From positions 1 through 64,000 of the forward strand of contig CALWNQ010000007.1 in the NCBI GenBank assembly GCA_944382875.1: DNA of 64,000 nucleotides, given 5' to 3'. Position numbers and translations under genes: made by a program. The notes below the pieces were generated by a model. It was not told the origin of the DNA and did not search any database. It worked only from the letters and a program-made list of their open reading frames with translations. Of this stretch, positions 25,375 to 34,085 are shown one piece after another. This DNA is from an uncultured Clostridia bacterium. Lineage in GTDB: Bacteria; Bacillota; Clostridia; Oscillospirales; Ruminococcaceae. Numbering within the stretch: position 1 is the first letter of the stretch; every line of letters begins with the position of its first letter.

Positions 25375-26712
25375 ATGAAAAAACAGAAATCCGTTCCGAT
25401 TGGACGGGAAGGGCTCTTTGACGCAAGAACCCTGGGAATCCCGAAAATGCTGCTGCTTGGCGTTCAGCACACCTTTGCCATGTTCGGCGCAACGGTGCTG
25501 GTACCCATCATTACCGGATTAGATATCTCCACCACACTGCTTGTCGCTGGACTGGGCACCCTACTGTTCCATCTGATTACCAAAGGAAAGGTTCCTGCTT
25601 TTCTAGGTTCCTCCTTTGCCTTTCTGGGCGGATTTGCGGCGGTAGCTCCCCGCTTGGAGGACGGCACCCCTAACACCGAGCTGCTCCCTTATGCCTGCGG
25701 CGGTGTGGCAGTCGCGGGACTGGTTTATGTGGTCCTCTCTCTACTGATTTCCGCATTTGGCGTCAAACGAGTCATGCGGTTTTTCCCGCCCGTTGTAACT
25801 GGTCCGATCATTATTTCCATCGGCTTAATTCTGGCGCCCAGCGCCGTCACCAACGCAAGTGACAACTGGCTGCTTGCGATTGTAGCACTGGCTGTTATTA
25901 TCGCCTGCAACATCTGGGGCAAAGGGATGATAAAAATTATCCCCATCATTTTGGGCATTATCGCCGCTTATGTTGTAGCGCTTTGCATGGGGGAAATCGA
26001 CTTTGCCCCAATCCGGGAAGCTGGATGGCTTGGAATCCCGATCCACACCAGCGCTTTGGCAAAATTTGATTTAAATGCTATCCTGATGATCGTCCCAATT
26101 GCGCTTGCCACCATTATGGAACACATCGGTGATATGGCGGCAATCAGCGCCACCACCGGCAAAAACTACATCGCAGATCCCGGCTTATCCAAAACACTGC
26201 TGGGCGACGGTCTTGCCACAACCATGGCAGGTCTGCTCGGAGGCCCCGCCAACACCACATATGGCGAAAACACAGGTGTATTGGCCATGACCCGCATTTA
26301 TGATCCGCGTGTCATGCGGATTGCCGCCTGCTTTGCAATCGTCCTGAGCTTCAGCCCCAAAGTTGACGCTGTCATCAATACCATTCCCACTGCCATTATC
26401 GGCGGTGTTTCCATCATCCTTTACGGCATGATTTCTGCGGTCGGCGTCCGCAATATCGTGGAAAATCGAGTAGACTTTACAAAATCCCGCAATCTGGTCA
26501 TTGCGGCGGTCATTTTGGTCAGCGCGCTCGGTATCAACTTTGCCTTTGAAAACAACGGCATCTCCTTTGCAGCCGGACAATACACCATCACCCTTTCCGG
26601 ACTCGCTATTGCGGCGATTCTTGGCATCCTGCTTAATGCCATCATCCCCGGCAACGATTACGAATTCGGAAAAGAGGAAGAAGGCGAACAAGCCGTTTCC
26701 TTTAAAGTATAA
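25375..26712 (+). CDS. Uracil-xanthine permease (NCS2/UraA family)
   Basis: 445 residues from ATG 25375 (AAGGAGG, 4-5 bases). About 14 hydrophobic segments. GVQHTFAMFGATVLVPIITG near residue 30 is the family start, with FLGSSFAFLGGFAA soon after, and EHIGDMAAIS and GGPANTTYGENTGVLAMTR hold the substrate-binding Glu residues of UraA-like carriers. It imports uracil or another nucleobase by proton symport. No purine or pyrimidine gene is next to it, so specificity between uracil and xanthine is open. Confidence 0.94.
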   Translation: MKKQKSVPIGREGLFDARTLGIPKMLLLGVQHTFAMFGATVLVPIITGLDISTTLLVAGLGTLLFHLITKGKVPAFLGSSFAFLGGFAAVAPRLEDGTPNTELLPYACGGVAVAGLVYVVLSLLISAFGVKRVMRFFPPVVTGPIIISIGLILAPSAVTNASDNWLLAIVALAVIIACNIWGKGMIKIIPIILGIIAAYVVALCMGEIDFAPIREAGWLGIPIHTSALAKFDLNAILMIVPIALATIMEHIGDMAAISATTGKNYIADPGLSKTLLGDGLATTMAGLLGGPANTTYGENTGVLAMTRIYDPRVMRIAACFAIVLSFSPKVDAVINTIPTAIIGGVSIILYGMISAVGVRNIVENRVDFTKSRNLVIAAVILVSALGINFAFENNGISFAAGQYTITLSGLAIAAILGILLNAIIPGNDYEFGKEEEGEQAVSFKV

Positions 26713-26715
26713 AAA

Positions 26716-26751
26716 ACAAGCCCCGGACGGAAATCTTCCGACCGGGGTTTT
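26716..26751. terminator. Bidirectional terminator
   Basis: CCCCGGACGGAA / TTCCGACCGGGG stem between convergent genes, with TTTTA on plus and a T-rich TTGTTTTTTAT on minus. Confidence 0.85.
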
Positions 26752-26752
26752 A

Positions 26753-28228
26753 CTATTCTTTCTCCTTTAACACCTTTTCCAGAGCATCAATCAGGATATG
26801 GAGCACTTTTAGCCGGGCATATCGCTTATCTTTGGACTCGATAATATACCACGGGGCATATTGTGTGGAGGTTTTTTGGAGCATTTCGTCCACCGCAACC
26901 TCATACAAATCCCATTTCTCGCGGTTGCGCCAGTCCTCTTCGGTAATCTTCCACTGTTTTTCCGGGGTGTTCTGCCGTTCGGTAAAGCGTTCCAGCTGGG
27001 TATCCTTATCAATATGAATCCAAAATTTGAGAATGACCGCGCCCCAGCTACTCAGTTCCTGCTCGAACTCGTTCATCTCATGGTAAGCGCGTTTCCAATC
27101 CGCTTCCTTACACAAACCTTCCAACCGCTCTACCATCACCCGACCATACCAGCTTCGGTCAAAAATGGTAATATGGCCGGTTTTGGGAATCCGATTCCAA
27201 AACCGCCAGAGATAGTGACGGGAAAGCTCATGCTTATCCGGTGCGGCAATCGGCACTACTTCATATCCACGGGGATCCAGTGCAGCGGCAACCCGCTTGA
27301 TATTGCCGCCTTTTCCGGCAGCATCCCAGCCCTCGTAAACCAGGATCACCGGTATCTTTTTGCGGTAAATGCGATTGTGGAGATCCTTGAGATGGTTCTG
27401 CGCCTCTTTGAGCTGGATGCGGTAATTCGCCTCGTCCACCTGCTGATTGAGCGGCACATCGGCGAGTTTTGGCATCGCAAGCAGCGGGAAGGATTCTTCC
27501 GGAGGAAGATATTCCGGGCGTTTTCCTTCCGCAGCTGCGGCTATAGCATCGGTCAGGATGCGGTATACCTGCAACCGTTTCGAATATTCTGTTCCATCGA
27601 TGATGTGCCAAGGAGCAGCAGGCGTATCGGTTTTTTCCATCAGCTTATCCCAAGCCGCCGCATATTCTTTATAATGCTTGTTTTCCCGTTTATCCAAATC
27701 AGAAATACGCCACTCGGTATTTTTGGAATCCAACAGCTTTTTAAAACGTTTGTCTTGTACTTTTTTCGGAATATGCAGGAAGAATTTGACAACCAGATAA
27801 CCATTGTCAACAAGCTGCCGTTCAAAGGCGTTGATACTCCGGATCCGTTCTTTACAATCCCGGTTATCCATATCGTCAACCATGATATTTTTGATCGTTT
27901 CGCCATACCAGCCGGAATCAAAAAATACAAATTGTCCGGCTTCCGGAATTTTTTTAAAGTAGCGCCACAAAAACGGATGGCGCGCTTCTTCTTCCGTTGG
28001 CGGATTGATGGAATGAACCGTAAAAGAACGTGGATCAATACTCAGAATAATGTCGCTGATCAGGCTTCCTTTTCCAGATGCGCCCCATCCTTCGATCAGC
28101 ACAATCACCGGCAGCTTTATCTGCTTGATTTGCTGCTGCTGTACGGAAAGTCGCGATTTCAAGGCAGAAATTTCCGCTTTTACCAACGATTTTTCACTTT
28201 CGGCAATTGGGGTCAGTTTTTCAAACAT
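26753..28228 (-). CDS. pap: Polyphosphate:AMP phosphotransferase (two-domain PPK2)
   Basis: 491 residues, ATG 28228. Two PPK2 domains in tandem, the layout of polyphosphate:AMP phosphotransferases that turn AMP into ADP using polyphosphate. Walker A loops are EGWGASGKGS (about 46-55) and EGWDAAGKGG (about 299-308). The second domain has the canonical TIFDRSWYGRVMVERLEG. The first has FFDSGWYGETI instead of DRSWYGR, so it may be the less active or regulatory half, as known for this class. Stands alone between a terminator and its own promoter. Confidence 0.93.
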   Translation of the reverse strand: MFEKLTPIAESEKSLVKAEISALKSRLSVQQQQIKQIKLPVIVLIEGWGASGKGSLISDIILSIDPRSFTVHSINPPTEEEARHPFLWRYFKKIPEAGQFVFFDSGWYGETIKNIMVDDMDNRDCKERIRSINAFERQLVDNGYLVVKFFLHIPKKVQDKRFKKLLDSKNTEWRISDLDKRENKHYKEYAAAWDKLMEKTDTPAAPWHIIDGTEYSKRLQVYRILTDAIAAAAEGKRPEYLPPEESFPLLAMPKLADVPLNQQVDEANYRIQLKEAQNHLKDLHNRIYRKKIPVILVYEGWDAAGKGGNIKRVAAALDPRGYEVVPIAAPDKHELSRHYLWRFWNRIPKTGHITIFDRSWYGRVMVERLEGLCKEADWKRAYHEMNEFEQELSSWGAVILKFWIHIDKDTQLERFTERQNTPEKQWKITEEDWRNREKWDLYEVAVDEMLQKTSTQYAPWYIIESKDKRYARLKVLHILIDALEKVLKEKE

Positions 28229-28277
28229 AAGCTCACTCCTATTCTGCGAGATGAAAGTCCTGTAAGCATCTATTCAA

Positions 28278-28306
28278 ATTATATACTGCTTTTTTTTAAA
28301 ACACAA
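28278..28306 (-). promoter_or_regulatory. Promoter of pap
   Basis: Minus strand TTGTGT (28301-28306), 17 bases, TATAAT (28278-28283). Confidence 0.6.
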
Positions 28307-28443
28307 GATATTAATCAAGATTTCGCCTGTTTTTTGTTTATTTTGCTACAAACATATTTGGCTAAAAATTGTCTCTTCTTCACAAAATTTATCAATTCTA
28401 TTTTACAAAAGTCTCAAATTCATTAATTGTTTACAGAATCTTT

Positions 28444-28472
28444 TTGACAAACAACAGATTTCATGGTACAAT
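28444..28472 (+). promoter_or_regulatory. Promoter of the flavodoxin-like gene
   Basis: Consensus TTGACA (28444-28449), 17 bases, TACAAT (28467-28472). Confidence 0.8.
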
Positions 28473-28560
28473 AAATAATATTGAATATTTTCCACATTTT
28501 CTATTATAAATACACAGAATATGCGGAATAACTAACAAATTGAAAGGATCGAGATCTATT

Positions 28561-28995
28561 ATGAAAATGCAGGTACTCTATTTCTCTAAAAACGGAAAAG
28601 GCAATGCGGAAGCACTTGCGACTTCTGTTGGCAGAACCTTTAAATGCAAATGTGACCAGATTCCTCCGGCATATCCCTGTGAAGGCCAGAAATTGGTTAT
28701 CATTGTATACGATAACTATTCTTCTCCCGCAAAACAGCTGATTGATTTTTGTAAAGATCTCTCTCCTGAACGTGCATCCAATGTTGCTGTTATCTCTTTG
28801 TCTGCAAGCGGAAATAAAGGAATCGGACAGCTGGAAGAAATTTTCAAAGCAAATAAAGTAGAAGTTTCCGGCAAACTGGAGTTGAAAGTGAGCAAAGGTC
28901 TGTTTGGTTATGGAAAACTGACCGAAGAGGATGTAAAGAAAGCGAATGATTTCGCGGTTTCCATTGCAAAACAGCTCTTTGAACATCTGGACTAA
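28561..28995 (+). CDS. Flavodoxin-like protein
   Basis: 144 residues from ATG 28561. The start MQVLYFSKNGKGNAEALATS matches the first strand and phosphate-binding loop of flavodoxin-like folds, though the classical TxTGxT is replaced by SKNGKGN. LVIIVYDNYSSPAKQLIDF and NVAVISLSASGNKG give the next strands. It probably binds FMN and carries electrons or acts as a small NAD(P)H-flavin partner. It has a strong promoter and its own terminator, so it is a single-gene unit. Function unproven. Confidence 0.78.
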   Translation: MKMQVLYFSKNGKGNAEALATSVGRTFKCKCDQIPPAYPCEGQKLVIIVYDNYSSPAKQLIDFCKDLSPERASNVAVISLSASGNKGIGQLEEIFKANKVEVSGKLELKVSKGLFGYGKLTEEDVKKANDFAVSIAKQLFEHLD

Positions 28996-29008
28996 AATAT
29001 ACATAAAA

Positions 29009-29040
29009 ACCGGTACAGCAAAAGCTGTGCCGGTTTTTTT
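29009..29040 (+). terminator. Terminator of the flavodoxin-like gene
   Basis: ACCGGTACAGC / GCTGTGCCGGT stem with seven T. The convergent GNAT gene ends right at the T-run and may use the hairpin too. Confidence 0.88.
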
Positions 29041-29041
29041 A

Positions 29042-29494
29042 CTAAAATCGAAGGAGATATAAAAGTTCTCCGCTGGGTGCGGTTCCAAATTGCCGGAAGC
29101 CGCACTTTTCATACAGCGCCTGTGCCCGAAAATTGGCGATATGTGTGGTTAACAGAACCCCGCCTTTTCCCTTTTCGCGCGCATACTGGATAGCCATTTC
29201 GGCAAGCTTTCTTCCCAATCCGATACCCTTCGCTTCATCCGCCACCGCAATTCCAAACCAGGGAACAGTGGTGTCCAAATCCCACAAAAATACATATCCA
29301 ACCATTTTCTCCCTGTCACAGGCCATCCAGCGAACACATTTTTCCGGATCATCCTGCGGATAGGAGAGCGCTCCCTGCCGGTTTCCGTCCAAACGATTAA
29401 AAAACATCCGTGCCTCAAAACTAAGCGCATCGAAAAAACCGTTGATCCGGTCTTCATCACCAGGCTGAAAACGGCGTATCTCATAATCTTTCAT
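29042..29494 (-). CDS. GNAT-family N-acetyltransferase
   Basis: 150 residues from ATG 29494 (AGGAGG, about 6-7 bases; the upstream GTG frame has none). GNAT fold: motif A is GIAVADEAKGIGLGRKLAEMA near residue 90, with the acetyl-CoA loop KGIGLGRK, and ANFRAQALYEKCGFRQFG is the motif B region. The acceptor is unknown. It is co-directional with the small acidic membrane protein gene but separated by 89 bases. Confidence 0.9.
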   Translation of the reverse strand: MKDYEIRRFQPGDEDRINGFFDALSFEARMFFNRLDGNRQGALSYPQDDPEKCVRWMACDREKMVGYVFLWDLDTTVPWFGIAVADEAKGIGLGRKLAEMAIQYAREKGKGGVLLTTHIANFRAQALYEKCGFRQFGTAPSGELLYLLRF

Positions 29495-29583
29495 CGTACT
29501 CCTCCTGTCGCCAACATTTATAAAAAGCCGGAACAAGCACGCAGCCCGTTCCGGCTCTTTTTAGTAGAACATAACAGTCCCTG

Positions 29584-29862
29584 TCATTCTTTTTCGTCTT
29601 CTGAAACTTCCTCTGGATAAATCGGAATGGTTTCCTCTTCTTCTGTTTCTGCAGAATCCTCTGTATCAGTTTTTTCATCTTCTTCACAGCTGCATTCCTC
29701 ATCGCAGCAGTCGCACTCATCCTCAAAATACTCATCCGGATCATAATCCAGATGTTCTGACAGTGCTTTGCTCTTTTTCCGCAGATACGTAGCAACTGCA
29801 ATCGCACCCGCTACAACCGCAGCTACACCGGCAGCAATGGCAATCCATACATTCTTTTTCAT
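29584..29862 (-). CDS. Small membrane-anchored acidic protein with Cys cluster
   Basis: 92 residues from ATG 29862 (AAAGGTGG, 7 bases). One N-terminal transmembrane helix (about 4-25, IAIAAGVAAVVAGAIAVA) with Lys before and RKKSK after it, then a very acidic tail. That tail contains ECDCCDEECSCEE, five Cys within 11 residues, so it may bind a metal or be oxidised. The remaining tail is almost all Glu, Asp, Thr and Ser. No family recognised. Confidence 0.65.
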   Translation of the reverse strand: MKKNVWIAIAAGVAAVVAGAIAVATYLRKKSKALSEHLDYDPDEYFEDECDCCDEECSCEEDEKTDTEDSAETEEEETIPIYPEEVSEDEKE

Positions 29863-29932
29863 ACAATTTTCCACCTTTCTTTGCTGTGCGGAAAAATCCC
29901 GGTGGGATCTTTGGCCGCATCCAATAATTCTA

Positions 29933-30646
29933 TCATATATCGCCCATCAGGCTAAGCATCACAGAAATTCCACAAATCGGAGCGGTTTCACATCGTAAAA
30001 TCCGGGCTCCCAACGTGGCTGTCCGTACTCCGCTGCTTTGGAGAAACGAAATTTCCTCCGCGGAAAAACCGCCTTCACTTCCTACAAAAATCCCCCATTC
30101 GGTATCTTCTGGCGAAACCAGCTCACAAAGCCGTTTTCCACCGCCTTCGTAAAAAACCAAGGACTTTTGAGGACAAGCTTTTGCTGCCTGTTCCAATGTC
30201 AACAATGGACAAACTGTAGGGATAATTCCGCGCCCACTTTGTTTGGCCGCTTCAGTGGCAATCTTTTGATAGCGCTCCACCTTTTTGGCCATACTTTTGG
30301 CATCCGGCCTGGATACACAGCGAGAAGTCAGCACCGGCACAATCTTTACCGCGCCAAGTTCTACACTTTTCTGGATAATCCACTCCATCTTATCGCTTTT
30401 GGGTAAAGCCTGAAACAAAGTAATCCGGGCACGCGGCTCCGATTTGTTGGAAAATTTTTCGCGGATCAGCACCTCCACAGAATCGCCTACCGTCAAAATT
30501 TCTCCTAGATAATCATAACCGCTTCCATCGCAAAGGGTAATTTGTTCTCCGGGCCTCAGCCGAAGTGAACGAGTTATATGGGCAGCATCTTCTCCTGAAA
30601 GAAGAGCGCGCTCGCCCGCTATCGGGGCTGTAAAAAACCGGGGCAC
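29933..30646 (-). CDS. rsmE: 16S rRNA (uracil1498-N3)-methyltransferase
   Basis: 237 residues from GTG 30646 with AAAGGAG upstream. It methylates U1498 of 16S rRNA. An N-terminal PUA-like part (MPRFFTAPIAGERALLSGEDAAHI) is followed by a SPOUT knot domain with FVGSEGGFSAEEISFL and the C-terminal TATLGARILRCETAPICG, which is the SAM-binding knot of this family. Length is normal. It is a separate unit here and not with the usual prmA neighbour. Confidence 0.95.
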   Translation of the reverse strand: MPRFFTAPIAGERALLSGEDAAHITRSLRLRPGEQITLCDGSGYDYLGEILTVGDSVEVLIREKFSNKSEPRARITLFQALPKSDKMEWIIQKSVELGAVKIVPVLTSRCVSRPDAKSMAKKVERYQKIATEAAKQSGRGIIPTVCPLLTLEQAAKACPQKSLVFYEGGGKRLCELVSPEDTEWGIFVGSEGGFSAEEISFLQSSGVRTATLGARILRCETAPICGISVMLSLMGDI

Positions 30647-30791
30647 AGAGTGAATCTCCTTTCTGTTATTATCTCATAAAAAACTGCAGATTTCCACCAG
30701 ATTTCGTGAAACCTTTATGAATTTTATAGATTGTTACTGCTTTTTTATCATACACTGTTTTGGCTAAAAAAGCAAGCCCATTTGACAAAAA

Positions 30792-32207
30792 TCAGGCATT
30801 TTCCGAAACCGTACTGCCTTTTGTTTGGAGCAACTTTCGGCTCTTTACCCAAAAAACCGTTCCAGTTGTGACTGCTGCCAGAATATCCGCAACAGGTTCT
30901 GCTAAAAACAGTCCATCGGTTCCCGAAAGGCCGAACAAACCAGTGTGAGTAATCAGAACCGGCAAAATAAGCGCCAGCGGAATCAACAGGATGATTTTAC
31001 GCAGCAGCGCCAAAAACATGGAGATTTTTGCCTGACCAAGCGCGACAAGGGTACTTTGACAGGCATTCTGTACGCCCGACATAAAGATGCCAAACATAAA
31101 GATCCGGATGCCATATACTCCAATTTCTACCAAAGTGGGATCATCATTGAACAAATAGATCAGCGTTTCCGGGAACAGCTGCACAAACAGCCAGCAGAAG
31201 ATCGCAATCCCGCTGCATCCCAGAATCATGTATTGGAAGCATTTTTTCACCCGATCATATTGTTGTGCGCCGTAATTGTAGCTGACAATCGGCTGTGCGC
31301 CTTGTGAATATCCCATCAGCGGCATCATCACCACCTGCATACAGGTAATAATCAGCGCAATCGCTCCGACATAATCGTCATTTCCGTATTTCTGCATCCC
31401 AGCGGTAAAGGTGATTTGCACCAGGCTTTCGGTGGACTGCATGATAAATGGTGAAACACCCAACGAAAGCACCGGAAGCATTACACTTGCCTTAATGCGC
31501 AGCGCCTCCCGCCGAACCCGGAGCATTGTCTTTTTCCCAAAGAAGAACAGGAGCACCCAAACTGCCGAAACCGCCTGCGCAATAATCGTTGCAAGAGCCG
31601 CGCCGCGAACTCCCATTCCAAATCCAAAGATAAAAACTGGATCCAACACGATGTTGACAACAGCACCAATCAAAACCGTAAGCATCGACATCGTCGAAAA
31701 TCCCTGCGCCGTAATGAAATTATTTAACCCCAACGAAAGCTGTACAAAAATCGTACCGAGCAGATAAATAGCCAAATAGTCACTTCCATAGGAGAGCGTA
31801 TTTTCCGAAGCGCCAAACCACAAAAGAAGCTGATTTCTTGACGGCAGCAGAATCGCGGTCAGCACCAACGATAAAATTATCAGCGAAACAAGACAGTTCC
31901 CAAAAATTTCCTCCGCACGGTTCCGATTCCCTTCTCCCATCCGGATTGCGGCAAGTGGCGCACCACCCATTCCGATCAACGCCGCAAACGCCGAAATTAC
32001 CATGATAATCGGGAACGCAATTCCCAATCCAGCTAATGCCAGTTTGCCCTCATCACCAGGCAGCCGGCCGATATAAATCCGGTCGACAATGTTATAAAGA
32101 GCATTGATCAACTGCGCCACAATGGTAGGAACCGACATTTTGACAATCAGCCGCCCAATTGGGGCAGTGCCCAGAATATTTTCCTTTGCATTTCCTGTCT
32201 GCGGCAT
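30792..32207 (-). CDS. MATE-family efflux transporter
   Basis: 471 residues from ATG 32207 (AAAGGAG, 8 bases). Twelve hydrophobic segments; MSVPTIVAQLINALYNIVDR near residue 25 and VSPFIMQSTESLVQITFT in the second half are MatE signatures. It is the subtype with GDEGKLALAGLGIAFP after helix 1. Unrelated in detail to the MATE gene at 19.6 kb. A hairpin terminator lies between it and the PBP gene upstream, so it should have its own promoter near TATAAT at about 32272-32277. Confidence 0.93.
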   Translation of the reverse strand: MPQTGNAKENILGTAPIGRLIVKMSVPTIVAQLINALYNIVDRIYIGRLPGDEGKLALAGLGIAFPIIMVISAFAALIGMGGAPLAAIRMGEGNRNRAEEIFGNCLVSLIILSLVLTAILLPSRNQLLLWFGASENTLSYGSDYLAIYLLGTIFVQLSLGLNNFITAQGFSTMSMLTVLIGAVVNIVLDPVFIFGFGMGVRGAALATIIAQAVSAVWVLLFFFGKKTMLRVRREALRIKASVMLPVLSLGVSPFIMQSTESLVQITFTAGMQKYGNDDYVGAIALIITCMQVVMMPLMGYSQGAQPIVSYNYGAQQYDRVKKCFQYMILGCSGIAIFCWLFVQLFPETLIYLFNDDPTLVEIGVYGIRIFMFGIFMSGVQNACQSTLVALGQAKISMFLALLRKIILLIPLALILPVLITHTGLFGLSGTDGLFLAEPVADILAAVTTGTVFWVKSRKLLQTKGSTVSENA

Positions 32208-32235
32208 AAAATCCGCTCCTTTGCTGTTTTTTCCC

Positions 32236-32261
32236 AAAAAGAAAACGCCCGTTTCCGGGCG
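32236..32261 (-). terminator. Terminator between PBP and MATE genes
   Basis: Minus strand CGCCCG / CGGGCG stem with a GAAA loop (a stable tetraloop) followed by TTTTCTTTTT. A TATAAT-like -10 lies upstream of it on the same strand, so the hairpin could also attenuate MATE transcription. Confidence 0.7.
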
Positions 32262-32321
32262 AACCTTTTTTATATTATAACACGATTCTGTAATAGATTG
32301 ATGAAATATTTGTTAAATTCT

Positions 32322-33983
32322 CTATGATTGAATCGATGCAATCGCATCTGCAACCGCAGCAAATACCGGCGCTGCTGTCTCTCCTCCAAAACCGCTGTCC
32401 TCCGACAGTACTGTCACCACATATTCGGGCGTTTCTGCCGGAAAGAAACCCGAAAACCAGCCGTGTTCATACTCTTCGCCCTCTTCATCAAAGCGGCCAG
32501 TCTGCGCAGTAGCGGTTTTTCCGCCTGCTGTAACCAGTGTGGGGAGTGCTTTTTGATCCGGCTCGACCATCACACACTGAATCAGCATACTCTGAAGCTG
32601 CGCTGAGATCTCCTCTGAAAGAATCTGTTGCGCCGGAACCGCCGCATCCTCAGCCACCGTTTTGCCGTCCCGCGTTGTGCCCAAGACCAGCCGCGGCGTG
32701 ACGAGCAAACCGCCGTTGCAGGCTGCTGCCATCATCCGACAGATTTGAACCGGCGTGGCGGAAAGTTTTCCTTGTCCGAAGCTCAGGTTTGCCACCGCAG
32801 CCGGGTTAATCATCTCACTTTCGGGCGGAAGAGTCCCTGCCTCGGCACTTAAGCCGGTACAGAAGGGAAGTGCTTCCCCAAACCCGAACCGAACCGCCAT
32901 TTGAAGCAGGGAACTACCGCCAACCTGTAAGCCAAGGTTGATAAAATATGGATTACAGGATTTCATCAGCGCGTCGGTCATATCCATTTCTCCGTGACCA
33001 CTCCGTTTGTGACAGCGGATAATCTGCCCGCTGACATCAATTTGCCCCACACATTCATAAGTTTCCTGGATAGAAAGTCCCTGTTCCAAAGCAGCGGATG
33101 CTGTCACTACTTTAAAGGTGGAACCAACGCTGTATGGCAGAAAAGCGCGGTTAATCATCGGCGTATTTTCTTCATCTTGTATTGCATCGGCCAGCGTATC
33201 CAAGGTGTATCCAGGGAAACTCGCCGAAGCGCGGATCTCCCCGGTGTATGGATCCATCACCACAATCGCGCCTTTTTGGAGCATTCGGCTCCCAATCTCT
33301 TCCACAACCCTCTGAATCTCCGCATCAATAGTCAGCACCACACCAGCAGAGGAACCACCGCCTTCCCGAATTTCCGGCTCAATCCCTGCAATCCCATGAC
33401 CAAGCGCGTCAAGCTGGTAGACAATCTGCGTTTGACTGCTGTTTTCACGCAAAAATTCGTCATAGTTTTTTTCAATACCGCAGACACCGCTTCCCGCATC
33501 ATCGAGGTACCCCACAATATGCGCGGCTAACTGCGGTACCGCTGTGCGAACCGGCACGTCAAATCGGACGATTCCCGGCGCTTCTAACTCTCCTGCACCA
33601 TATAGAAGAAATGGTTTTCCGTTTGAAAGAAGCGTTTCCACTTCCTCACGGCGGGAAGAGGGGACAGAATCAAGCACCGCAATTTGATTTTCCGCAAGGG
33701 GCAAAATAGCATAAACCAGCTCGGAATAAGTGTCCGTCAGCGGAAGATTGTTACAGTCGTAAATTGCCTTTCTGCTTTCCGACACCGTAAGGGTATACCG
33801 GCGCTGCTGCTGTGCCGCCTGTAAAAGTCCTCCCGACTGGCCCAGCAGCCCGATGCGAAGATAAAGCAGGGTAAATCCCACAACCATTGCCGAAAAAAAG
33901 GCAATCACTCTATTTTGAAACCCCGCTTTTCTCTTTTTGGCACGATCCGTAGCGGAATTATTTTGTTGTTGATTTTTCTGCAT
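32322..33983 (-). CDS. Class B penicillin-binding protein (transpeptidase)
   Basis: 553 residues. Short basic cytoplasmic start, one membrane helix (about 27-45), a small dimerisation domain, then a transpeptidase domain from about 215. Active-site motifs are SxxK as S288-T-F-K, SxN as S342-C-N and, near residue 490, GGKTATAQTG, so the usual KTG is KTA. It crosslinks peptidoglycan and may belong to the elongation, division or sporulation machinery; subtype is uncertain. It is divergent from guaA, with a TTGACA-like -35 in the 102-base gap. Confidence 0.9.
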   Translation of the reverse strand: MQKNQQQNNSATDRAKKRKAGFQNRVIAFFSAMVVGFTLLYLRIGLLGQSGGLLQAAQQQRRYTLTVSESRKAIYDCNNLPLTDTYSELVYAILPLAENQIAVLDSVPSSRREEVETLLSNGKPFLLYGAGELEAPGIVRFDVPVRTAVPQLAAHIVGYLDDAGSGVCGIEKNYDEFLRENSSQTQIVYQLDALGHGIAGIEPEIREGGGSSAGVVLTIDAEIQRVVEEIGSRMLQKGAIVVMDPYTGEIRASASFPGYTLDTLADAIQDEENTPMINRAFLPYSVGSTFKVVTASAALEQGLSIQETYECVGQIDVSGQIIRCHKRSGHGEMDMTDALMKSCNPYFINLGLQVGGSSLLQMAVRFGFGEALPFCTGLSAEAGTLPPESEMINPAAVANLSFGQGKLSATPVQICRMMAAACNGGLLVTPRLVLGTTRDGKTVAEDAAVPAQQILSEEISAQLQSMLIQCVMVEPDQKALPTLVTAGGKTATAQTGRFDEEGEEYEHGWFSGFFPAETPEYVVTVLSEDSGFGGETAAPVFAAVADAIASIQS

Positions 33984-34085
33984 AAAACCCCGCTTTCCTA
34001 TGAAAAGATACTTGTATTTTTCCCTGCTTTATGTCAAAATATAAATGTCAGGAAAAATATTCCGCAACAGAGAAAGAAGGATTTT

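Larger units (their letters stand above)
28229..28560. other. Divergent promoter region of pap and a flavodoxin-like gene
   Basis: 332 AT-rich bases with the minus-strand pap promoter (28278-28306) and the plus-strand promoter of the flavodoxin-like gene (28444-28472). No further gene, repeat or RNA is seen. Confidence 0.7.

Noticed and set aside
32236-32290. Proven attenuator of the MATE gene
   Set aside because: A -10-like TATAAT lies upstream of the hairpin but no good -35 is spaced from it, so I report only a terminator.
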